Shown here piece after piece: positions 43,360 through 54,100 of a DNA stretch of 64,000 nucleotides. Location: NCBI GenBank assembly GCA_964442495.1, contig CAYTZN010000001.1, forward strand, positions 62,001-126,000, read 5' to 3'. Each line of letters opens with the position of its first letter. Position 1 is the stretch's first letter. The notes below the pieces were generated by a model. That model saw nothing but the letters and a program-made list of their open reading frames with translations, was not told the DNA's origin and made no database searches. The stretch is from CAYTZN01 sp964442495. Its GTDB lineage: Bacteria > Pseudomonadota > Gammaproteobacteria > Legionellales > Legionellaceae. The translations under genes and the position numbers were made by a program.

Positions 43360-44258
43360 TGAGCAAATTAGCCATTGATGTTCAAAACTTGACAAAAATA
43401 TTTGATACAAAAATTGCTGTTGATCATATTTCTTTACGTGTTAAAAAAGGGGCTATATTTGGCTTTTTGGGGGCCAATGGCAGTGGCAAGACCACAACCA
43501 TACGAATGATTTGTGGTTTGATTACACCAACTGAAGGGAAGGGTACCTGTTTAGGGTATGACATCATCACACAAAGTGAAGAAATAAAAAAAAATATCGG
43601 ATATATGCCTCAAATATTTAGCTACTATCGTGGCTTAAGCGTATATGAAAATTTGCGTTTTATCGCGGATATTTTTCAGATTGATAATGCTGAAAAATCA
43701 ATCAATACATTAATGAAAGAGATTGGTCTTGAGCCTTACCGTAATGTGCATGCAAGCAATTTGTCGGGTGGTTGGAAGCAACAACTATCCCTTGCCTGCA
43801 GTGTACTACATAAACCCCAGCTGTTGTTTTTAGATGAACCGACTGCTGGTGTTGATCCTAAAGCCCGTAAAGAATTTTGGGACTATTTACAGAAAATTTC
43901 TATGGATGGAACAACCATTTTGGTAACAACTCATTACATGGATGAGGTTGAGAAATGCTCTGACATTGCCTATATAAATCAAGGAAAATTATTATACACC
44001 GGCACGACTAAAAATTTAATTTTAGACTCAAATGTAAAATCGTATATGTTAGATGGACATGCTGAGGAGCAGCATCAGATCCTAAAAAAAATCCATGCAT
44101 TAAATCCAGATATTGTCACATCAATCACCAATAATGAATTACGAATTTCATCAACAGAAGAGCATGATTTACGAGGTGTCATGCATAAATTGAATGGTTT
44201 GAATTTTAAGGCGGTACGTCCTTCTTTTGAAGAAGTTTTTATTGGCTTAATACCATGA
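43359..44258 (+). CDS. ABC transporter ATPase (YbhF-like)
   Basis: A 299-residue nucleotide-binding protein with Walker A GANGSGKTTT, Q-loop, signature LSGGWKQQLSLACS and Walker B QLLFLDEPTAGVDPKAR followed by the H-loop (TTHYMDE). The C-terminal extension of about 60 residues matches the ABC-2 exporter type. E. coli YbhF carries two ATPase domains; here there is one, so it may work as a homodimer. Overlaps the permease gene by four bases (ATGA). Confidence 0.94.
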   Translation: MSKLAIDVQNLTKIFDTKIAVDHISLRVKKGAIFGFLGANGSGKTTTIRMICGLITPTEGKGTCLGYDIITQSEEIKKNIGYMPQIFSYYRGLSVYENLRFIADIFQIDNAEKSINTLMKEIGLEPYRNVHASNLSGGWKQQLSLACSVLHKPQLLFLDEPTAGVDPKARKEFWDYLQKISMDGTTILVTTHYMDEVEKCSDIAYINQGKLLYTGTTKNLILDSNVKSYMLDGHAEEQHQILKKIHALNPDIVTSITNNELRISSTEEHDLRGVMHKLNGLNFKAVRPSFEEVFIGLIP

Positions 44259-45415
44259 GTTATAAAACAACAACCATTTATGGTCTTTCTTTGCACCGTC
44301 TGGGTGGGTTGATTCGTAAAGAATTTATTTTGGTTGCGCGTGATCGGGGTACTATTGCTTTATTAATAATATTGCCAATCATGTTGCTCATTGTTTTTGG
44401 TTTTGCAATTGAGTTTGATCCTAAACATTTACCAACAACGGTCATTAATTATGATAACTCTCCATTAACTCGAAGTTTTATCAGTGCTCTTGAGTCCTCA
44501 CGATATTTTAAAATCATAGATAATTCGAATGATGAGAAAAAAAAGAACAATAATTTTGCGAGAGGGGGGATTAGTGTCGCATTTACGATACCACCTGATT
44601 TTACTCGTAAATACATTCGTAATGAACATCCTGAATTATTGGTTGAAATTGATGGTTCTGATCCTGGTAGTAGCGCCGGAGCACTGGGGGCAGTATCACC
44701 CATTTTAGATCAAACCATCAGTAAATTTAATCAACAAGGATTGGGCTTTTCTGCAGTACCTAACGCAGAGCGTCATGTGCAGTTGATAAGTCATCGGCTA
44801 TTTAACGAATCCAATATCAGTAGTTACAATATTATTCCGGGTTTAATTGGTGTTTTAGTGACAATAACGATGGTCATGCTTACTTCAACTGCAATTACCT
44901 CAGAAAAAGAAGCCGGAACCATGGAGATTTTATTAATTACGCCATTAAAGCCTACTGAGATTATCCTTGGTAAGGTTATACCTTATGTTGTACTTGGATA
45001 TTTACAGTTAACGAGCATATTGATTTTTAGCAAATTATTGATTGGTATTCCAATGGAGGGTAGTTTATTTTTGCTTTACATAGCTATAGCACCTTTTATC
45101 ATTGCCAATTTAATGGTTGGAATGATTTTTTCTACCATTGCTAAAACACCCATGCAAGCCATGCAGCTTAGTGTTTTCTTCCAACTTCCATCCATGTTTT
45201 TATCAGGCTATGTTTTTTCATTTTATGGAATGCCTGCTTGGGCGCAAACCATCGGGTATTGTCTACCCATGACTTACTTCACTCGAATTGCCCGGGGTAT
45301 TTTATTAAAAGGGAATACATTGGCTCAAATCCTACCGAATGTCTTACCAATAGTTTTGATTGCGATGATTCTGATCTTTCTAGCGGGTAAAATATTTAAA
45401 ACAAAGCTTGGTTAA
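44255..45415 (+). CDS. ABC-2 type permease (YbhS/YbhR-like)
   Basis: A 386-residue inner-membrane protein with an N-terminal helix, a large periplasmic domain (residues ~45-180) and five further helices toward the end. GLIGVLVTITMVMLTSTAITSEKEAGTMEILLITP and PIMLLIVFGFAIEFD are ABC-2 permease signatures. E. coli uses two permeases (YbhS, YbhR); here one gene is present, which suggests a homodimer. It is followed after 2 bases by an outer-membrane factor gene, completing a tripartite exporter. Confidence 0.92.
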   Translation: MSYKTTTIYGLSLHRLGGLIRKEFILVARDRGTIALLIILPIMLLIVFGFAIEFDPKHLPTTVINYDNSPLTRSFISALESSRYFKIIDNSNDEKKKNNNFARGGISVAFTIPPDFTRKYIRNEHPELLVEIDGSDPGSSAGALGAVSPILDQTISKFNQQGLGFSAVPNAERHVQLISHRLFNESNISSYNIIPGLIGVLVTITMVMLTSTAITSEKEAGTMEILLITPLKPTEIILGKVIPYVVLGYLQLTSILIFSKLLIGIPMEGSLFLLYIAIAPFIIANLMVGMIFSTIAKTPMQAMQLSVFFQLPSMFLSGYVFSFYGMPAWAQTIGYCLPMTYFTRIARGILLKGNTLAQILPNVLPIVLIAMILIFLAGKIFKTKLG

Positions 45416-45417
45416 CC

Positions 45418-46845
45418 ATGAAAAATAAAATTATCTTATTAATTGCATTCATGATCCTTCTTGGCGGGTGCCATCGTTTTTATATTCCTTTGCCCCCCAA
45501 TATGGATTATCCAAGTAAAACGCGTCATGGAATAAGGTATGTGGCCAATGGGCCTGATTTAAACCACAAAGCATGGTGGAGGAAAATAAACGATAACGAC
45601 CTCAATCAGCTGATAGCGCGAGCGTTAGCTTGTAACAATCAAATACGAAGTGCTAATGAAACCATCAAAGAAGCACAAGCACAACTTAATGCCGCTCAAT
45701 TTGCATGGATTCCCACCTTAGATGCGAAGGTAAATGGATTTACCGGAGGGACTTGGAGCGCAAATATTCAACCCATGGGTTCTCTTGCGGCCACCTCCAT
45801 TTTCTCTAATATCTCAAATTTACGCTTTCATGGTTATTATGCTGGTTTTGCGCCAGGCTATACCTTCAATATCTTAAATAATGTCAGTAATGTTAAAGCA
45901 GCTAACGCCTCTTTAGCAGTGAAGGCAGCACAAGCACAAACGATGCGGCTTAGCATTATTGGTCAAACGACGGGCGCGTATTTTATGCTCTTGAGTCAAA
46001 GAGAACAGCTAGCTATTGAGCGTGAATTAAACAAGGACATAAAAAAATTACATCAGCTTGAAAGGGCGCGTTTTACCAGCGGTGCTAACGATATTGAAAT
46101 AACAACCAATATAGAACAACAAATTGCACAAGAAGAGGCTAAAATTCCACAAATTAAAAAGGTAATCGCACAAACCGAAAATACAGTACACCTTTTAATA
46201 AATGACAATCCAGGGGCTTTAAAAACACACCACTCACTATTGGCGTTAAACATAAAGCCTCTCATGCTTAAATCTATTCCTTCTTCCGTACTAAAAGAAC
46301 GCCCCGATATTATGATTGCCTTGAATAATATCAAAATGGCTCACGCACAAGTTGGTGTAGCGTACTCAGCCTTTTTTCCAACCATCGCATTAACCAGTTT
46401 AATAGGAAATGCTTCTCTTGATTTGACCCAACTTTTGAAACTTAGTACAACATTTTGGATTGCCCAGGCCAATGCTAATGCTAATATCATCAATGCCAGT
46501 TCGTATCAAAATATTAAAGTTGCCAAAGCGGCTTTAAGGACGAGCTATTATGATTACATACAAACACTGCGATCTGCATTTGCTGATGTGGACGACAATG
46601 TAACGAATGTAGAAATGAATAAAAGGACTTATTTGCAAACGAGTAAAGCCTATTTTGCCGCTCAAAAGACCTTTAAAATTGCTATGACACAGTATAAAGC
46701 TGGTGCAAAAGATTATCGTAATGTAGTGAACGCTAAAATTAATCTTGAACGCGCTAAACTCCGTTTAGTACAGGAAAAGGCTCAATTGCTTGATAGTCTT
46801 GTGCAAGTCTATACGGCGTTAGCTGGTGGAGCTGATGTCGGTTAA
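45418..46845 (+). CDS. Outer-membrane efflux lipoprotein of the NodT/TolC type
   Basis: A 475-residue outer-membrane factor. It begins MKNKIILLIAFMILLGGCHRF, a lipoprotein signal peptide with lipobox LGGC. Two OEP repeats follow: WWRKINDNDLNQLIARALACNNQIRSA and ERPDIMIALNNIKMAHAQVGVAYSAFFPTIALTSLIG, typical of the TolC/OprM fold. With the HlyD, ATPase and permease genes it forms a complete exporter; no drug or substrate is identifiable. Confidence 0.92.
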   Translation: MKNKIILLIAFMILLGGCHRFYIPLPPNMDYPSKTRHGIRYVANGPDLNHKAWWRKINDNDLNQLIARALACNNQIRSANETIKEAQAQLNAAQFAWIPTLDAKVNGFTGGTWSANIQPMGSLAATSIFSNISNLRFHGYYAGFAPGYTFNILNNVSNVKAANASLAVKAAQAQTMRLSIIGQTTGAYFMLLSQREQLAIERELNKDIKKLHQLERARFTSGANDIEITTNIEQQIAQEEAKIPQIKKVIAQTENTVHLLINDNPGALKTHHSLLALNIKPLMLKSIPSSVLKERPDIMIALNNIKMAHAQVGVAYSAFFPTIALTSLIGNASLDLTQLLKLSTTFWIAQANANANIINASSYQNIKVAKAALRTSYYDYIQTLRSAFADVDDNVTNVEMNKRTYLQTSKAYFAAQKTFKIAMTQYKAGAKDYRNVVNAKINLERAKLRLVQEKAQLLDSLVQVYTALAGGADVG

Positions 46846-47494
46846 TTTATACGTTCTTAATAAAGCTTTCCCACATTCTATTTTAACTAAAGGGGAAGAA
46901 CTCCACAAAAATGCGCCTAAACATCCATTTGGTCTGATTATTTTGATAATCAGACCAAACGTAAACGTATATGAAGAGAATAAAGCGCGCTTTTGTTGCA
47001 AACGAAACAATAAAATTCAATTTTTGGGAGTCATTGATAATGACTTTAAAAAACAACCGTTAGAGTTCATTGTTCTTAATACATTAATGAGTTTTTTAGA
47101 TATCAATATTAATGAAAGCATACCAACGGCAAATGTAGATAGAGCCCTTGCATTAACAAATGCATACTTACTGATCAAATCCACAGTAGGTAATCGTCGC
47201 TACATACGTGATTTTGTATTGACCCCTTTGCTTGATATTTTAAAAAGTATGGCTAAAGAATTCAATTCGGATACCTTAAGAAAACCACAAACAGATATGA
47301 GTAATTTTTTAAATCATCACCAACTGTTAGCGAATAAATCACTTACAGCTCAATTTCCAACGTCCCCGCTACTCTCGGAAGACGATATTGATAAGCTTTC
47401 ACTCGCTTTAGAATTTATAAGCCAAGGATTTGTAAACCCTAAGCCCACAGGAGTGTTAGATCTTATTTTCAAAACAATGAGTTATAGTATATAG
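46835..47494 (+). CDS. Hypothetical protein
   Basis: A 219-residue protein from ATG 46835, overlapping the outer-membrane factor gene by 11 bases. No family recognised, no signal peptide or membrane segment. The middle part is helical (LLDILKSMAKEFNSDT; LSEDDIDKLSLALEFISQGF). A long inverted repeat at 46928-46959 falls inside its 5' part (coding GLIILIIRPN), where a terminator of the upstream operon would be expected; the true start may therefore be further downstream. It may or may not be translated from 46835. Confidence 0.5.
   Translation: MSVNLYVLNKAFPHSILTKGEELHKNAPKHPFGLIILIIRPNVNVYEENKARFCCKRNNKIQFLGVIDNDFKKQPLEFIVLNTLMSFLDININESIPTANVDRALALTNAYLLIKSTVGNRRYIRDFVLTPLLDILKSMAKEFNSDTLRKPQTDMSNFLNHHQLLANKSLTAQFPTSPLLSEDDIDKLSLALEFISQGFVNPKPTGVLDLIFKTMSYSI
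46928..46959. terminator. Perfect inverted repeat, possible operon terminator
   Basis: TTTGGTCTGATTA (46928-46940) and TAATCAGACCAAA (46947-46959) form a perfect 13-bp stem with a 6-base loop, 83 bases after the stop of the efflux operon. There is no T-run. It lies inside the possible gene starting at 46835. Confidence 0.5.
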
Positions 47495-47537
47495 TCCTAA
47501 CGTGTACGAATACATATAAAACGTTGGAGCGGTTTGC

Positions 47538-47765
47538 ATGAAAAATGTTCTTATCTATACCACGGCTACCTGCCCTTATTGCGTACAAGCCAAGCAACTT
47601 TTGGAAGCAAAGGGGTTTACTTATAAAGAAATACGAGTCGACCTAGATGAGGCGGAGCGGGAGAAAATGATGACGCTCTCCGGACGTCGTACCGTACCGC
47701 AAATTTTTATGGATGATGAGCATATTGGTGGTTTTGATGACTTGTATGCCTATTTTAAAAAATAA
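47538..47765 (+). CDS. grxC: Glutaredoxin 3
   Basis: A 75-residue glutaredoxin with the active-site pair TCPYC at residues 11-15, TVPQIFMDDEHIGGFDDLYAY giving the glutathione-site cis-Pro and GG motif. It reduces disulfides with glutathione. It is slightly shorter than usual (about 80-85 residues) but the fold elements are complete. Starts with ATG 47538; the next gene follows after 15 bases. Confidence 0.95.
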   Translation: MKNVLIYTTATCPYCVQAKQLLEAKGFTYKEIRVDLDEAEREKMMTLSGRRTVPQIFMDDEHIGGFDDLYAYFKK

Positions 47766-47780
47766 TTAAGCCATATATAC

Positions 47781-48344
47781 ATGGATTTATTATCTCATTT
47801 ATTTATCCTTACCGGTGGCCCAGGTGCCGGTAAAACCACCGTATTAAATGCCCTCCAACAAAGAGGCTTTAACGTGATGCCTGAAGTTGCAAGGGCTATT
47901 ATCCAAACACAAAAAATCAACGGTGGTGATGCTCATCACATGGGAAATAGACAAGCGTACACAGCGTTGATGTTAGAGAAATCCATTGCTGATTATTTAT
48001 GCGTAAAAAACACGGATGAGCCTGTTTTTTTTGACCGCGGTATACCAGACCTTTACAGTTACACTCACCAATATTGTGGCGGTGTAACATCTTTTGTAAA
48101 TACGGCTATCAAACAATACAGATATAACCAAATCGTGTTTCTATTCCCACCATGGCCTGAAATCTATAAAAATGATGCTGAGCGTCAGCAAAGTTTCCAA
48201 GAAGCTATAGCAACATATCATTCATTAATAGACGGCTACACAAAATGCGGATACAGTTTAGTAGAGGTTCCCAAACTACCAATAAACCAACGGTGTGATT
48301 TTATTCTAGAAAAAATACGCCTTGACTCACCACTAGAAATCTAA
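47781..48344 (+). CDS. P-loop ATPase/kinase of the AAA_28 type
   Basis: A 187-residue protein starting with a clear Walker A (FILTGGPGAGKTTVLNALQQRGF) and containing PVFFDRGIPDLYSYTHQYCGG, whose Asp-Arg follows a strand as in small-molecule kinases. Same broad family as the protein at 13297-13884, though not a close copy. Substrate unknown. It is in the same direction as grxC, 15 bases away. Confidence 0.82.
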   Translation: MDLLSHLFILTGGPGAGKTTVLNALQQRGFNVMPEVARAIIQTQKINGGDAHHMGNRQAYTALMLEKSIADYLCVKNTDEPVFFDRGIPDLYSYTHQYCGGVTSFVNTAIKQYRYNQIVFLFPPWPEIYKNDAERQQSFQEAIATYHSLIDGYTKCGYSLVEVPKLPINQRCDFILEKIRLDSPLEI

Positions 48345-48401
48345 ATATCAACATGTTAGATTGAGTCTGTAAAAAAAATCATACAAAGGACTGTCATTTA
48401 T

Positions 48402-49958
48402 ATGTGGCAATTATTTACGATATTATCGTATTTGTTACTCTCTGCTTGTATGATTGGTCCTAATTATAAAGAACCTGTTAAAACAATTACTCCTCATTGG
48501 TTAAATCATGACAAACTTATTCAAGAAAAGCCTCTGCGAGACGCCCTTTGGTGGAAAGTATTTCACGATCCAACGCTAACAGATTTAATTTACCAAGGGT
48601 ATAAAAATAACTTAACACTGCAGAGTGCTGGCGTTCGCGTTTTGCAAGCAAGAGCTCAGCTTGCACAAGCTGTTGGAGCCTTTTACCCACAACAACAAGC
48701 AGCAATGGGCAATTTTACGCACCAACGTATTGGTGGGTCCTCTTTGCAAGAAGTGCTCCCGAGTAATTTTTATACGGCGGCGTTAGGTGCTTCAGCCACT
48801 TGGGAGCTTGATTTTTGGGGTAAATACCGACGAGCCATTTTAGCTAATGATGCGACATTTTTAGCATCCTACGCGGCTTATGATTACGCCCTTGTTACCC
48901 TAACAGCCGATATCGCTACAACTTATATCAATATACGTACCATCCAAGAGTTAATTGACGTTACTGAAAAAAACATTGAAGTCCAAGCACAAGGCCTTGA
49001 GATTGCAAGATCGCGCTTTAAAAATGGTGAAAGCAGTTTATTAGATGTAGAGCAAGCAAAAACAGAGCTATATCAAACAGAATCAACTCTTCCCAAATAC
49101 AGAGCTGATTTACAACGGCAAAAAGACGCTCTCGCAGTCTTGTTAGGCACAACTCCAGATTGTATTGATGCATTATTAGGCAAACGTCGTGCAATACCAA
49201 AAGCTCTACCACAAATGGTGGCTGTCGGTATTCCTAAAGAAGCTCTTGCTAATCGGCCTGATATCTACCAAGCGCGGATGGAAGCCATTGCAAAATCTGA
49301 AAATATTGGAGCTACTAAAGCGAATCTTTTTCCGGCATTTTCTTTGGCAGGGACATTCGCTTTTTCTTCCAACAATATAGGCTCTAATTCATTGGGCGAG
49401 CTATTAACTTGGGGCAATCGCAGCACAAGTGCGGGGCCCTCTTTCAGTTGGCCTATTTTAAATTATGGTCAAATTACCAATGCTGTTCGTCAGCAGGACG
49501 CTATTTTTCAGCAGTCTCTTCTTAATTATTTAAATTTAATTTTAAAAGTCCAACAAGAAGTTCAAGACAATATTACCTTGTATGTGGAAACCAAAAAATC
49601 AGTGGATGATTTAGTGATAGCAAATAATGCAGCCATTAAATCTATGAAATTAGCCCTTGTGCGGTATCGTGAGGGCGAGTCAGATTACACACCTGTGCTT
49701 GATTCAGAGAGACAACAATTAAGAGCACAAACATCCTTAACCACGGCCCGCGGGGACATTTCCATAGCACTGGTTACACTCTATAGAGCCTTGGGCGGTG
49801 GTTGGAAAATTCGCGGCTGTAACGACATTGTGCCGCTGCAGATCAAAAAGGAAATGGCTCAACGAACCAATTGGGGAACACTCCTCAAGCAGCAAAATCA
49901 TGAGCCGCCTAAATCGCGAAAACAACAACTTAAAGAACGTTATCTACCCACTTGGTGA
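48402..49958 (+). CDS. Outer-membrane factor of an RND efflux system (OprM type)
   Basis: A 518-residue outer-membrane lipoprotein of the TolC/OprM family. Lipobox in MWQLFTILSYLLLSACMIGPNY. OEP repeats with WWKVFHDPTLTDLIYQGYKNNLTLQSAG, LGASATWELDFWGKYRRAI, ANRPDIYQARMEAIAKSENIGATKANLFPAFSLAGTFAF, and the OprM-typical YREGESDYTPVLDSERQQL. It overlaps the adaptor gene. A second copy type of outer-membrane factor is at 45418-46845. Confidence 0.94.
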   Translation: MWQLFTILSYLLLSACMIGPNYKEPVKTITPHWLNHDKLIQEKPLRDALWWKVFHDPTLTDLIYQGYKNNLTLQSAGVRVLQARAQLAQAVGAFYPQQQAAMGNFTHQRIGGSSLQEVLPSNFYTAALGASATWELDFWGKYRRAILANDATFLASYAAYDYALVTLTADIATTYINIRTIQELIDVTEKNIEVQAQGLEIARSRFKNGESSLLDVEQAKTELYQTESTLPKYRADLQRQKDALAVLLGTTPDCIDALLGKRRAIPKALPQMVAVGIPKEALANRPDIYQARMEAIAKSENIGATKANLFPAFSLAGTFAFSSNNIGSNSLGELLTWGNRSTSAGPSFSWPILNYGQITNAVRQQDAIFQQSLLNYLNLILKVQQEVQDNITLYVETKKSVDDLVIANNAAIKSMKLALVRYREGESDYTPVLDSERQQLRAQTSLTTARGDISIALVTLYRALGGGWKIRGCNDIVPLQIKKEMAQRTNWGTLLKQQNHEPPKSRKQQLKERYLPTW

Positions 49959-49960
49959 TT

Positions 49961-51118
49961 ATGATGGACCATGACAAGCGCTTAATTTTAAAAACAGCCC
50001 TAATAACAGGCGTTGTACTCTTATTCTTAGTAGGAATAGTAACTCATTTTACTCGGAGTAAAACGCCCACAAACCCGACACCTTCAGTGGTAGTTCAAAA
50101 ACCAAAGCCATTAAAGATAGCTACCTACATTACCCAAACAGGTACAATGGTGGCTTACAATTCGGTTGATTTGGTTGCGCGGATAGAAGGTTTTTTAATA
50201 GCCAATAAATTCACTGACGGTACCTATGTGAAAAAAGACACCGTGTTGTTTGTCATTGAGCCCAAACCCTACCTCGACAAATTAAAAGAAGCTCAAGCCA
50301 GTGTTGTTGTGCAAAAGGCTTCTTACGCTTATTCAAAAGCCGAATACGAACGTCAAAAACGCATGTATAAGCAAAATGCAACCTCGTTAAATAATGTCGA
50401 AAAATGGTCGGCCCAGGCTGAGCAAGCTGAAGCAGAAATCGCTAAAGCAGTAGCAAATGAAGACATTGCCGCCATTAACTACAGCTATACACACGTTCAT
50501 GCACCCTTTGATGGGCGCATTGGACGTCATTTGGTAGATCCGGGAAATTTGGTGGGAAATGGTAAAGCCACGGATCTCGCAACCATCCAGCAAATAGATC
50601 CTATTTATGCATATTTTAATCTTAATGAGCTCGATATTATTAAAATCAGAGAAGCCGCAAAAGCAAGTGGTTTTAAGCCATCAGACCTCAACAAAATCCC
50701 TGTGTATGTTCAAATGCAAAATGAAAAGGGCTTTATGCACAAAGGAAAATTAGATTTTGTGAACACAGGCCTAGATGCATCGATGGGCACATTAGAATTC
50801 CGAGCACTTTTAACCAATAAGGACAATGTACTGCTGCCAGGTCTTTTTGTTCAAGTTCGCATCCCCATTGGCCCACCAAAAGTCGAACTCACTGTTCCAG
50901 ATCCTGCCGTCCAATATGATCAAGTAGGACCCTACGTGTTGATTTTAGATAAAAATAATATTGTCACCATGTCACGTGTAACCATAGGTGCGTTACAAGA
51001 AGGTTCTCGCGCAATAAGCCATGGATTAAAACCTGATGATAATGTGGTTATATCAGGATTACAAAATGCAATTTTGGGCCAACAGGTAACGCCTATTCAG
51101 AGTGGGAAACAAGCATGA
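49961..51118 (+). CDS. RND efflux periplasmic adaptor (MexA/AcrA type)
   Basis: A 385-residue membrane fusion protein with an N-terminal membrane helix, then lipoyl halves (VDLVARIEGFLIANKFTDGTYVKKDTVLFVIEPKPY; YTHVHAPFDGRIGRHLVDPGNLVGNG), an alpha-helical hairpin and a beta-barrel domain. The C-terminal part has PGLFVQVRIPIG and the membrane-proximal domain. The frame is open to a TTG at 49952. Its stop overlaps the RND pump gene by four bases (ATGA). Confidence 0.94.
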   Translation: MMDHDKRLILKTALITGVVLLFLVGIVTHFTRSKTPTNPTPSVVVQKPKPLKIATYITQTGTMVAYNSVDLVARIEGFLIANKFTDGTYVKKDTVLFVIEPKPYLDKLKEAQASVVVQKASYAYSKAEYERQKRMYKQNATSLNNVEKWSAQAEQAEAEIAKAVANEDIAAINYSYTHVHAPFDGRIGRHLVDPGNLVGNGKATDLATIQQIDPIYAYFNLNELDIIKIREAAKASGFKPSDLNKIPVYVQMQNEKGFMHKGKLDFVNTGLDASMGTLEFRALLTNKDNVLLPGLFVQVRIPIGPPKVELTVPDPAVQYDQVGPYVLILDKNNIVTMSRVTIGALQEGSRAISHGLKPDDNVVISGLQNAILGQQVTPIQSGKQA

Positions 51119-54100
51119 TTTCTGAATTTTTTATTGAACGTCCTGTACTATCAAACGTAATTGCCATTTTTTTGATGTTATTGGGCGCCATTGCTATTTA
51201 TATTTTACCGGTATCTCAATACCCTGCCATTGTCCCCCCTACCATTCAAGTCACAACCACATACCCTGGCGCTGATGCTGGAACATTAATTAAAACCGTC
51301 GCCCTGCCCATTGAGCAACAAGTGAATGGCGTCGAAAACATGTTGTACATGCAGTCAACCAGCACAAACAGTGGCGCCTACAATTTAATTGTTACGTTTG
51401 CTATTGGTACTGATCTAAACCTGGCGCAAATGTTGGTTCAAAATCGCGTGCAAGCCGCCATGGCACAACTGCCCGTTCCCGTACAAAAGCAAGGCATTTT
51501 GGTTCAACAAAAGTCCACAGCCATTCTCCAATTTATTACGCTAACCTCTGAGCACGGCGAATATGATGGTTTGTTTTTAAACAACTACGCCACCATCAAC
51601 ATGCAAAATGAATTAGAGCGCTTACCTGGTGTAGGAAACGTGTCTATTTTCGGTTCAGGATCTTATGCCATGCGAATCTGGCTTGATCCTAAAAAAATGT
51701 ACTCGTACTCATTGAACCCTCAAGATGTTTTAGATGCTGTTAATAATCAAAATAAGGAAATATCAGCAGGACAAATTGCGGCACCACCCACCTCAAATGG
51801 TTCTCAACCCTATCAATTGACCGTGAATGTTCCAGGACAATTAACCAATCCTGAGGAGTTTGCTAATATCATAATTAAAACCCAGCCCACAAAGCCTAAC
51901 CAAACAGCCAAAGGGAGCAGCAGTGCAAAAATCATCCGCATTCGTGATGTAGGCCGCGTAGAGCTAGGCTCATCCAATTATAGCCAGATGGCAAAATTAA
52001 ATGGAAAACCCACCGCAGCCATTGGAATATATCAATTACCAGGTGCTAATGCCTTGGAGGTTGCCAAAGAAGTACGTAAAACGATTGCTAAAATGGCAAC
52101 TAAATTCCCCCCAGGTCTTCAATACAGTATTCCTTTCGATACCACCATTTTCGTCAAAGCGTCGATTGATGAAGTGTACAAAACACTTTTTGAGGCAGGC
52201 ATATTGGTATTGTTGGTTATTTTAGTTTTTTTACAAAATTTGAGAGCTACTTTAGTACCCGCAACGACTGTTCCCGTCACTATTATTGGTACATTCATTG
52301 CCATGTTAGCACTTGGTTTTACCATTAATTTATTAACACTTTTTGCATTGGTCTTAGCCATTGGGATTGTTGTTGATGATGCTATTGTTATCGTCGAGGG
52401 CGTATCACACCATATAGAACGGGGTGTGCCACCTAAAAAAGCCGCCATACAAACCATGGCGGAACTAATGGGACCTATTTTAGGCATTACTCTGGTGCTC
52501 ATGGCCGTGTTTGTTCCGGCGGGCTTTATGCCAGGATTAACAGGCTCTATGTATTCTCAGTTTGCATTGGTGATTGCTGCCAGTGCTTTTATCAGTGCTA
52601 TTAACGCCATGACATTAAAACCCACCCAATGCGCGTTATGGTTAAAACCAATTGATCCCAATAGAACAAAAAATATTTTTTATCGCACCTTTGACAGGTT
52701 TTATACCCCATTGGAAGCCTCATATACCCGTTTTATTAATAAACTGGTGACTCATGCAGGTAAAACATGTGTCATTGGGGCAGTTTTGGTTGGATTGGCC
52801 ATTTTTGGATTAAGCCGCATTCCCACAGGATTTATCCCTATTGAAGACCAAGGGTATATGATTTTAAGCGTATTGCTTCCAGATGGTGCAACCCTACAGC
52901 GTACCGAACGAGTGTTAGATAGATTGACTCAGGAAGTCTCCAACATTGGCGGTGTAGCGAACGCAATTGCTATCGATGGGGTTTCTCTTTTAGATAACAA
53001 TACAAGCCTCGCAAATTCGGGTGTTTTATACGTGATGTTTAAGGACTGGAGTGCTCGCGGTAAAAAAGAAGATCTACTCGCTCTTTATACAAAGCTCAAT
53101 GACGTAGCGTCAAAAACCTTGGATGCCAAAGTTTTAGTGGTGGTTCCTCCGCCCATTCAAGGACTGGGGCTCTCAGGCGGATTTCAAATGCAATTGGAGT
53201 TACAAGATGGCTCTTTTGATTATCAAAAACTACAAAGTGTCACGGATCAATTAATCCAGCGTGGAAATACCCAACCTGAAATACAAAAATTAATGACCTC
53301 TTTTCGAGCTTCTGTTCCACAAGTGTCAGCCCCTATTAATCGAACCAAAGCCGAGAGCCTGGGGGTTACCTTAGGTAATGCTTTTGACACCTTACAAACG
53401 TATTTAGGCTCATCTTATGTCAATCTTTTCACTAAATTTGGACAAGTGTTTCAAGTGTATGTTCAAGCTGAACCTGAGTCACGGATGACGCTAGAAGATG
53501 TTCGGCATTATTATGTTAAAAATCAGGATGGACAAATGGTGCCTTTAGGAACGCTCACCGATATTGATTATGCTGTGGGCCCTGCGTTGATTTCCTTGTA
53601 TAACTTGTACCCATCAAGCGGCATTAATGGAATTTCAGGGGCTGGCTATAGCTCAGGACAAGCCATAAAAACACTTGAGAAGCTCGCTAAAAACTCATTG
53701 CCGCCAGGTGTCTCTTATGAATGGACAAGTACCGCTTATCAAGAAAAAATTGCAGGCAATTTAAGTTATTATGTGTTTCTTTTGTCATTAATTTTGGTTT
53801 ATTTAATTTTAGCTGGTCAATATGAAAACTGGTTAACACCTTTTTCGATTCTTTTCAGTGTGCCTTTAGCTTTATTAGGAACTGTTTTAGCTCTAGGCGC
53901 ACTGGGCCTTGCAAACAATATGTATACTCAAATTGGTATATTGTTATTAATAGCTTTGTCGGCCAAAAACGCGATTTTAATCGTAGAGGTCGCGCGTGAA
54001 GAGCGTTTAAAAGACAATAAATCTATTATTGAAGCAGCTGTGTGGGGAGCAAAAACCAGGTTTAGACCCATTTTAATGACATCCTTTGCGTTTATTATGG

